64,000 nucleotides of DNA from contig NC_040022.1 in NCBI RefSeq assembly GCF_000972845.2, forward strand, positions 11,267,422-11,331,421, given 5' to 3'. The notes below the pieces were generated by a model that was given only the letters and a program-made list of their open reading frames with translations, had not been told where the DNA came from and did not search any database. Source of the DNA: Larimichthys crocea. Taxonomy: Eukaryota > Chordata > Actinopteri > Sciaenidae. The stretch's first letter is position 1, and each line of letters begins with the position of its first letter. The position numbers and the translations under genes are program-made. This document shows positions 50,653 to 61,600 of the stretch, one piece after another.

Positions 50653-53600
50653 TCTGCTGAATTTTAGATTTCAGGATTCATTTTGAGGATTTAATGCTCC
50701 ACATCTTTAACTCCACATCCATCTGATTGTTGTGTCTCTGTCTGTCTCCTCCCTCTGCAGGCTTCCAGGAGCCTCAGGTTGAGGTAAATATTGATTATTG
50801 ATTGATTGATTTAACTTCATATGATATGTTTGTCACGACCATCATCACTCAACAAGCTAATTAACACAAATCCATTGTTGATTATGATGCTGATCGCTGA
50901 TTGATGGATGGATGATCGATTTATAATACTATATTTGATCAGATAGATCATTAATCATGTGAATCATATTCTGACATATCATTTACATCATTTTGGTTTG
51001 ATCATACTCTGAGACGCTCTTTTTTTTTTAAATTCTTTGCTCACAGGGACCCAAGGGAGAGCGTGGACCCAAGGGAGAGAGGGTAGGTTCACACTCTCCT
51101 CCTCCTGTCGTTCACATGTCAATATTTTGATTTCTGGTCAGCTGAGGTGCCATGTGGTGTGTTCACAGTCAGGCAGCAGATTCTTGTGTGTTTATGACGG
51201 AGGTGAAGCAGCTATACTGACAAAAAAGCGTGATGCACGTTTAGATGTTTTATTTCGAGGCAAGTGTGGGACTCAGATCCTTTAGACTGCTGAAAATCTT
51301 ACATTGAAGTGAAGAAGTGTTCCGAGTGAAACACAGCAGGTGTGAAAAGTGTAAACAGCAGCCAGTCTGAATGGCATCAGGACTAATAACTTACTGGCTA
51401 TTTGTCATAATTAAGCATCTTATTTAATTACAAAATCAGCATTTAAACATTTCAGTGATCAGACATAATGAGGAGAAGAGAAACACAAACGTAAATGAAC
51501 CTTCTTCATTTACTGAGAACAGTGACTGAAAACATGCAGAGTGGTGTTGAAACAGGGCAGGAAGTGGAAACTTTGCTTGGCAGAGAGGATGTTAGAAGAT
51601 TTTTTGTGTGTTTTGAAGCAGTATGAGTCTTAGGGTTCATTTTTGACAAAGAAAAGTCACATTTGACGTCATCATGTGATGAGATTCTCCAAAGAAAGTT
51701 AAAGGTGGCTTTATGTGAGCTGTAGAAGAGAACTCTCTGATGTGTTTGGGATGTTCATTAGTGGTGGTGCCACTTTGGGGATTTGATTCAGAGCAGCTGT
51801 AGAGACATCTTAGTTGGATCTTGGTTATTTTATTTTGAAGGTCAGCTCACTTGCTGAGTAGGGGGGTTAGGGGTACTCATATTCTAATATTTATGGTAAT
51901 GCTTATTATATTATTCATAACGTAGAAGTCATTACAACCATTTATATATAGTATTTAGTTCATGATGATCATGTTCTTACCTTGTTCCTGTATCCTGATG
52001 TCACATGACCACTATCATCCCTGGTTGGTCACATGGTCAGGCTTGGCATCTCCTCCAGGTGTAATACTGCTTTCATCACTATAGGGAGCCAGTGAGCCTG
52101 TCAGGACACACATAGGAAAATGAAATATGACACACAAGGATCTGTTGTGATGTCACAGGATTAGAGGCAGTCATGTGACTAGGGTGGATGTTGCGTTTTC
52201 ATCCTTTTTATCTATCAGTGTGTTCGTATTAGAGCGCTGCATTCAGGTGATTCTGACTCTTTCTGTCTTTCTCTCTTGTCCCCTCATCACAGGGTCCTGC
52301 TGGCCCCCCTGGTAACGATGGTATCCCCGGCCAGCCTGGAATGCCTGGACCTCCCGGCCCTCCTGGACCCCCCGGCCTCGGTGGAGTAAGTTCTTTTATT
52401 CATTATTTGTTTTTGTCTGCAAAAATACATATTTGACTCGTTTAGATCCAAACTGATCAGTTCTATGCCGACCACGGCTGGAAACAAATGTCCCATGCAT
52501 CATTGTCTCATTAACCGGACAGAGCTGTGGCATCATATCAGCCTGCTCATGTCAGTAACTGCAACTTTCTCTTTTTCTGTGGTGGCCAGATAGAAATTAA
52601 AAGAAACAACAAAACATCCACAAACAAAGCATCAGTCCCAGTGCAGTATAGCTTTCCCATCCATACCCAGAATTCCATTTATTTCCTGTAGTTTGTTGGA
52701 TTGTATTCTCACTCTGAATGAGCAGCACTTCAGTGAGAGATTTCCAAATGTGTGCAAGTTTCTGAAAATGGAGCAGTATGAACCAGTAAGAGCACGCTGG
52801 CTTTAAACACAGCTTCATAGCAGACAGGAAGTGATGGGAAACTGGACTTTCATGGCTAAAATCCCGGTTTAGTCTTGAAATGACTTCAGCTTCAAGTTTG
52901 GCTTTCAGTCTGGGGTCAGAAGGTCAGAGGTTCATTAGGCAAGATGCTCAGAGAGAAGAAGAAGAGACATTCTGGATGCTTGTCTGATTCATTAGTTGAT
53001 TGGTTTGTTGTAGACTTACCATTCTAACAACGTATAAAATCCATCCTAACTTGGAATACAGTCACTCCTTCTGGCTCTCATATTAGTTCAGGATACTGTG
53101 CTAACATTCCCAGGCCGATTTTGCTAATTCACACAGCTACCACATATAGCTATAATATAAAAGTTTCACAATCTAATGTAGCATGATGAGTCCACTATAA
53201 CACTTCCTGCATTCTTGTGTAGAATCATTGACTCACATGCTAATTCCCCAGGCTAAGCTAACATGATACCATCCTGGTCTAATCACACATGCTTATTTAC
53301 TCCTATTGACTTCCATTCTGAATTAGCACACTGAAGCAATATCCCTTTATTTATATAGCTAACAGAAGCCAGTGTTTAGCCAAGCCTTTCAACACCTCAG
53401 ACTGCATATGCTCCACCTGCTGAAGCGTCACATAATGTCAGATAATGAGATAATGTGTAATGGGGTCAAAAGGAAAGAAAAACATAAAATGATTGGATGT
53501 GAAGTAGGAAACAGGAGACAGAGTAGGGCACTTTGAGGCTGGACCTGACATGTTTTGTTTGAGGTTGCTTTGTATGAATCTTCAGGATTGATTTAGACAT

Positions 53601-55950
53601 AATGTGTTTGTTGTTGTTGTTTTGGATGGGTTGTTACAAAATCTATTGGACATATATATATGTAAATATATAAGCCCCGAGTGAATATGCTTAGAAGAGA
53701 AATGGGTCTGTAAATGTGTGAAGATGCATTGTTTTACTTTTTGAAACAACATAGACAAGGCATTTTATCTATGTCATGTAAAGTTTACACCCAAATGACC
53801 TTTTATGACATTATATTGACATCTCTGTTTGCTTTTTCCAGAACTTCTCCCCTCAGATGTCTGGTGGCTATGATGACAAGTCTCCTGCCATGCCCGTTAT
53901 TGGACCTATGGTAGGACACACACACACACACACTATCACTTCACTGTCACTCATGGTGTTGCAATGTCTGACCTTGCCTCTTTTCCATTGACAGGGCCCA
54001 ATGGGACCCCGTGGACCCCCAGGACCTGCTGGTGCTAGCGTAAGTACACCACTTCCTCCTGTGTCAAAATCAAAATGTTTCGTAGCTAAAGCTTGGAGAA
54101 TACAAACATCACAACACTCTCCTCCATTGCGCTCTCTTGCTCGCATGGGTTGAGCAAGAAATTTGTACGCATCTCTCAGCTATAAGAATCTTTTACAAAG
54201 CAGAGGCTTAAGAAAGGATGAGAAGAATTAGAGGGAAATGGAAGAAAAGTTCAGAATTCAGTGAGAGACTGAGCTGAACACAGCTAGCTATGTACAGGTA
54301 CAGCAAATAAATCCAGAAATAAGAAATAGCACAAATGAAGAATATCAACAATCCTGCAGAGGTCAGACAGCTTCAGCCAGTTGAGCAGTATTTTTTTGTT
54401 TGCATCATCCAATTGTCATCACCAGAAATGATACTTCAAAGGTTTAATCTAGTGGGTTAGCTTTGAGATTCACCACAGTAACCAATGAAATCCCTAAAAA
54501 TCAGGTCAAATTTGGACCAAATGACTAATGCAGCAGATCTGTGAATGGAGTTCGGACTCACATCAAATCCACACAAATAATTTACATGAGTCAAAGAAAG
54601 ACAGAGTCCTGCCATGTAAAGAGACAGACAGGGTTTGGTTATCCTCATCACAACATAAAATTCTGCCTCTGTTGGCAGCAGTCATGTAACAATGTGTGCC
54701 TCCCTCCTACAGGGACCTCAGGGATTCACTGGCCCCCCTGGTGAGCCTGGAGAGCCTGGAGCTTCTGTAAGTATTCAGATCACGGAAAACAGACGCACAC
54801 CTGAATAGCACCTTGGTAGTACGGCGTCATAATCACCTTATCTGTGTCCTTTTTCTACAGGGTGCCATGGGTCCCCGTGGTGCCGCCGGCATCCCTGGAA
54901 AGAACGGAGAAGATGTGAGTTGACTGGATCTGCTCATCTACATCTCACTTTAGATTTAAAAAATGATCCGGCCCTTCATTCCCTTCTCTCTGTCTCTTAT
55001 TTCTTTCAGGGTGAGTCTGGCAAACCCGGTCGTTCTGGTGAGCGTGGACCTCCTGGAGCCCAGGTGAGTTGACTTTTGGCAGTGTCATCTTTGAAGTGAC
55101 GTAATGTAAGATACAAAAAAACAAAGCTGTGATAATAAATCTCTTATCTCTTATCTTTCCCTCAGGGAGCTCGTGGTTTCCCCGGAACCCCTGGACTGCC
55201 CGGCATCAAGGGACACAGAGTGAGTTAGAGCTTACATCTCCGACGGATCAATACAATATCGCGTCTACTGACTGTGGCCTAACTGTATGTCTCTCTTCCT
55301 CTATAGGGATTCAGCGGTCTGGATGGTGCTAAGGGAGATTCTGGCCCCGCTGGTCCCAAGGTGATTGAATCTCTTTGCAAGTGAATGTTCAACAGCAATA
55401 ATAGATGCAGTACAAGTAATGGTAGTAGAACTTCTAATAGTAGCAGCACTTACAGTAGCATTAGTAGTAGAAAATGCAGAGATATGGCGACTTTTAGTCC
55501 CCAAAATTGGCACCTACATTTCCCGTGATGCAACCAATTGCATATTTTCAGTTTCTAGACTTCAATACATGACAACTAGTCTTCAGTACAACTAATAAAC
55601 TGAGTTTATATGTAAAATCAAACCTTTAATAAGGTTGGTATCATGTGTAGGTACACTAGTTTTGTGATTACCAATAATAGCAGCTGTCATTCTCATCACC
55701 TCACTTGTCTGTGTCTAATGTTTTTTAGGGAGAGTCTGGATCCGCTGGTGAGAACGGAACCCCCGGTGCTATGGTGAGTAAAACAAGCCACCCTTCCCAA
55801 CCATCTTAGCCGTGTAGCGGCCATGTTTCCTTTCCCTTCCAGTTGATTTAAAGAGTATAACTGACTGACTCTTTCTTTGTCTTTCTCAGGGACCTCGTGG
55901 TCTGCCTGGTGAGAGAGGCCGTGCTGGTGCTGCTGGAGCTGCTGTGAGTC

Positions 55951-55988
<38 letters not shown>

Positions 55989-58575
55989 TAAAACGCATAA
56001 CACACATAAATCAATCAACCAGTGAACAGATAAACCAATCATGTTTGTCTTGTGCTGCAGGGAGCTCGTGGAAACGATGGTGCTGCTGGTGCTGCTGGTC
56101 CTCCCGTAAGTATTTTACTTTTTGAAGATTCAATGCAGTTCCAGTTTCTAAAAGATGCACCATCTCTGGCTGGATCGATCAGCTACGTTTGTCTTAATCT
56201 TTTTTTCTTATTGTCTCCTCTCAGGGTCCCACTGGCCCCGCTGGACCTCCTGGATTCCCTGGTGGCCCCGGAGCCAAGGTACTACTACACCCAATATTCT
56301 CCAAGCCAGTGACCTCCACTTTTTGGAGTCTTTCATCTTCCACCACACAACGTCTTTTTGCTCTTCCATCTCTCATCTTCTCTTCTATGCTCAAGAGAGC
56401 TTGTAGTGGTCACTAGCAGGTTACTCACCCTAGTTTGCTGTGCTCTAATGCATTTCTTGGTCAAAAAGGGGTCACGTAGAGAATTCTGTACCATGTCCTA
56501 CATCCATAGTCTAACTAAGTTTAGGGTATGCAGTAGTATATAAAGTACCTACATTATGGATAGTACATTAGCATGTTGTTGAGTGTGGTCCATTTCTTGG
56601 ATGTCTACTGCAAAAGCTGAGTTATACGAAGAATAGTATATATAAATATTGTATAATGTTACTACAGACACAGCTTAAGTTTTGGTTAAGCTGTGGCAGT
56701 TTTGGCCTGAGATTGGTTGCAGGAAGATACCACCGAACTGGCTTCTTTTATTCTTCCACTTTCACATCCTTTCTACAACTTTTGCCCTTTTTCCTGTCAT
56801 ACTGTCCATGTTTTCCTTCCCCATACAAGTTTTCGATGATGTCTTGCTTTGGACATGATTATCTGACAAATCCTTTTTTTCATTTTTCCCCTCTATCCAG
56901 GGTGATGCCGGACCTCAGGGTGCTCGTGGAGCTGAGGGCCCCGCTGGAGCCCGTGGTGAGCCTGGTAACCCCGGACCTGCTGGTGCTGCCGGACCTTCTG
57001 TAAGTACAAAGACTTTTTGATGATGATGATGTAGTGGCATCTACATGACTCAAAATAGCCTCTGGTTAATCAAAATCTCTCCCATTCTTCCTCTTTTGCA
57101 GGGAAACCCCGGAGCTGATGGTGCCACTGGCCCTAAGGGAGCCCCTGTGAGTAGCTCTCTCAACATATTTACTGTATAATCCTGTTAGGGTTGAGGGTTT
57201 GAATCTCTTTCTGGCTCAAAAGCACTGCCGAAGCAGCTGGGGTTTCATTGTTAAGGTAGCCATAGAGACTCAATCACTGGCAGTACATCATGGCGTGACT
57301 GTATCGTTGCCGTATGCCTCCCCCTGCAGGGTGCTGCTGGAGTTGCTGGAGCTCCTGGATTCCCCGGACCCCGTGGACCCTCCGGACCTCAGGGTGCTGC
57401 TGGTGCCCCCGGACCCAAGGGAAACACTGTGAGTAAAGCTCTCTCAGAACTGACCAAAACCAAAAATAATGTTTTCTTAAATCTGTCCTTTGTCATGGAC
57501 AATAAAAAATAGAGGGCATTGTTTTTTTTTACTTAGTTGTGGTTGAGGTTTGTCCCACTTATAGTTCATTTGTCTATTTAGGTGGTATTAGTTGTTGTTT
57601 CTTTGTTTGTTTATGTTGTCTTATTTGCCTGTCTCCCCTAGGGTGAAGCTGGTGCCCCAGGAGCCAAGGGAGAGGCTGGTGCCAAGGGAGAGGGTGTAAG
57701 TTGAAGTTGGCCTCACTCATCTAATATATGTGTGTGAATACATACATTTGGTCTTTTTATGCTTATCCGTGTGTGTGTGGTCTCCAGGGTGCTCCAGGAG
57801 TTCAGGGACCCCCAGGACCTTCTGGTGAGGAGGGCAAGAGAGGACCAAGAGGAGAGCCTGGTGCTGCAGGAGGCCGTGGAGTTCCCGGAGAGCGTGTATG
57901 TATTATTTTCACAATATTATTTATACTGTATACTGTAATATTCTTTAAGATAATGTTTAATAAGGAGCCTGTAGCCTTGTGTTGTATTCTTACTTAAGTA
58001 AGTAAGAAGTATATAGAATTCTAGCTATTTATTTTTTTAAATCAAGAGTCAGTGAAAATATTATAAAATGTTATTTCTGCTATGGCTGCTAAAGACTAAT
58101 AATGGCAGAAAAGGTCAAAATACTACCTACCCATATGATACAAGTATACAAATAATGCAGACATACTTTTGCCTTATCAAAGAGCATGTAAACAAACTCT
58201 CCAGTGCCCTCTGCAGGCCAGAACACATAGAACTCTAAATGTAGGAGCAGGGCATCATTTAAAGTTATTTGGAAACACTGTTACTGATACAATATACAAC
58301 TAGAAGTACTACAAGACCAGAAGTCTTATGGTATTTTGATACCTTTTCTAAATTCGAAGAAAACTGGAAATTTAGATTTTTAATTTAGACTTGAAATTAC
58401 ACTGCATCACAGTGTTGACTTGGATACTTGATGGTAAAGAACAGAACATGTTAGGATCATGGTAACAGGTCATAGAGCTAAACAAGATGTGCTTGATTCT
58501 CTCTACAGGGTGCCCCTGGTGGTCGTGGTTTCCCTGGTTCTGATGGCTCTGCTGGACCCAAAGTAAGTTAAACAC

Positions 58576-58609
<34 letters not shown>

Positions 58610-61600
58610 ACATTTGATATGTCCTTTCACGTCTTTTACTGACATTCAGACACTTCAGATCAGTTTTGATTGAACTAATCTTTGGCCTTCTATCTCTTTT
58701 CTCCCGATCATAGGGCGCCAACGGTGAGCGTGGTGCCCCCGGTGCTGTTGGACCTAAAGGTGCCACTGGTGAGCCTGGCCGCACTGGTGAGCCTGGTCTG
58801 CCCGGAGCTAAGGTGAGATTCTCTAGCTGTCTTTTCACATAATTTTCAGCAACATAATTTATTCACTGCACCTCTGACCTTTGACTTCTACCTGTAGGGT
58901 ATGACTGGCAGCCCTGGCAACCCTGGAGCTGATGGCAAGACTGGACCTGTTGTAAGTTCATGTTCAGTATAATATTTTTGACAATCTTATCAAACACTTT
59001 CATTTTGTATTTGGTTAAGTTAATCTTTAATTAATCCTCTTTACCAGGGTGCTGCTGGACAAGATGGCCGCCCTGGACCCCCTGGCACTGTTGGAGCTAG
59101 AGGCCAGCCTGGAGTCATGGGATTCCCCGGACCCAAGGGAGCCGCTGTAAGTAATTTGTCTCAACTGCTACACAGTATCTTTGGATATATTTTTATGAAT
59201 ATTTTAGTCAGTTGGCTACTGAGAAGAAGTCTAAAAAATGGTCTCCACATGTCTGCTAATAGTGCCTTTCTCCTCCTGTCTGTAGGGTGAGGGTGGAAAG
59301 CCTGGTGAGAGAGGAGTGATGGGACCCACTGGCCCTACTGTAAGTTGCCTACACCACGCTACCTTTTGAAACTACTGTACTCTAGTGTTTTCCTATAATA
59401 CATAAAAACTAGACCCTGTGTGTCTAATAAGCTTGCCATCTTTCTACCTAGGGTGCCCCCGGAAAGGATGGTGACGTTGGTGCTCCTGGTGCCCCCGGAC
59501 CTGCTGTAAGTAAAACATACACTCACGCAAACCCACACCCCGCAGTACCCCTCATTCTCCCTCACAGCCTGATGGTCTCTCACTAAAAATATGTAAACCT
59601 GCACATGCAGCTACATAAAACAAGTGATCCCCACACAATGCCTTACTTCTGGTTAATCTCAGTAAGCTCAAACACTCTTTCTCTTGCTCATCCTCAGGGT
59701 CCTGCTGGTGAGAGGGGAGAGCAGGGACCTGCTGGAGGTCCTGGATTCCAGGGTCTTCCCGGACCCCAGGGTGCTGTTGGTGAGACTGGCAAGCCTGGAG
59801 AGCAGGTACTGACTGATATATGATTGACCCCAGTACCTGATCAAATAGAAAACTCCTAGTAAATTGATGCTTTAATTGCCTCTCTGTCTATCTAGGGTCT
59901 GCCCGGTGAGGCTGGAGCCCCAGGACCTGCTGGATCTAGAGTAAGTCATTTATCACTGTCACCCTATTCACAATTACTCAACAGTCTGCTTCCAGCACTA
60001 TCCCATAATGGAGGATCAGGGTAGAAACAGACTAAAACTACTACTACTAGCTTACCAGACACATTACTGAGACAGTTTGTAAACCAAATGTAGTGTTTTA
60101 GGATGAAATCTTTCCACCTCACATCATAACATCCCTTTATTGCCAAATATCACTGACTTTCTAGATTAAGCAGTCGAAGACAGATAGATCCCTGTGATTT
60201 CTTTGACTCTGACACTTCTGTTTCAAAATATAACTCTATATCACCTTTTCCATTTAGGGTGACAGAGGATTCCCCGGTGAGCGTGGTGCCCCTGGCGTTG
60301 CTGGACCTGTTGGTTCTCGTGGTTCCCCCGGTGCTCCCGGAAACGATGGTGCTAAGGTAAACCCTTAATAGCTGGTGTAGATCTCATTGGTTTGAGTTCA
60401 ACAAATCAGGCCGAATTTTCTACTTTTTGATTTGAACATCACCTAATCCGTTTTCTTTTTTTGACTTCCCATCTGTTTTTCAGGGAGATGCTGGAGCCCC
60501 TGGTGCTCCCGGTGCCCAGGGTCCTCCTGGACTGCAGGGAATGCCTGGTGAGCGTGGTGCCGCTGGTCTTCCAGGACTGAGAGGAGACAGAGTGAGTCTC
60601 TACAACAGTATTCTTAGTAATCCCAATATTCCCAGTGTATAGGATCGTGTCTAATTTGTCACTACTGGTAAACACTTGTGAGTTGCACGACTCTCAGAAC
60701 ACTTCTAGGATTGTCAGAGATCAAGTTTACTAATGCAACAAAAACATTCCACCACAGTGACTTTGAATAGCTTAAAGCTATCACCACCATCTACAGTAGC
60801 TTCCCAAAAAATGTCATCATCACAACACAAGCATACTCTGCATTATTCTATTAACAGTAATTACTAATCAGCTGTGGTGCCACCTACAGAATGCTCACAG
60901 TATTAAAAGATCTGATATACGATCACCCCTCACTCCATTTCTCCATTCAATAAACCTAGGGTGATCAAGGAGCCAAGGGTACTGATGGAGCTCCTGGTAA
61001 GGATGGTCCCCGTGGTCTGACTGGACCAATTGGACTTCCTGGACCTGCTGGAGCCACCGGAGACAAGGGAGAGCCTGGTGCTGTTGGAATTATTGGACTT
61101 GCTGGAGCCCGAGGACCCCCTGTAAGTATTTGTCTAACTGTCTATCAGAAGATGACATTTGAAATTCTTCTAGCTGATACTGAATCTTGAAATCCTTGGC
61201 TGACTCTTCTTCTCCTTTTCCTTAGGGTGAGCGTGGAGAGTCTGGCCCACCTGGACCTGCTGGATTCGCTGGACCTCCTGTAAGTTCGTTTTTCATGAAT
61301 GTCTTGGCTTCTCACTCCGACTCTTTTTCTTTAATGTGTTAACAAGTGTCAACAAAGAACTTACTGAGCAAAAATCTGTCTCAATAGGGTGCTGATGGAC
61401 AGCCTGGTGCTAAGGGAGAGGCTGGAGAGAATGGTGCTAAGGGAGATGCTGGTCCCCCTGGTGCTGCTGGACCTACTGGTGCCCCTGGACCTCAGGTTTG
61501 CAAATTCACACATTCATACTTTGTTATAGTATGTAAATGTGCAGAAAATCCCATCACATAGAGTGAACGTCAGAAGTCTCTCTGGCTACATTGCCTGCTA

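Noticed and set aside
57728..57997. ORF reading through exon 21 into its introns on both sides
   Set aside because: Real coding sequence is only 57788-57895 with clear AG and GT borders; the extensions are intron.
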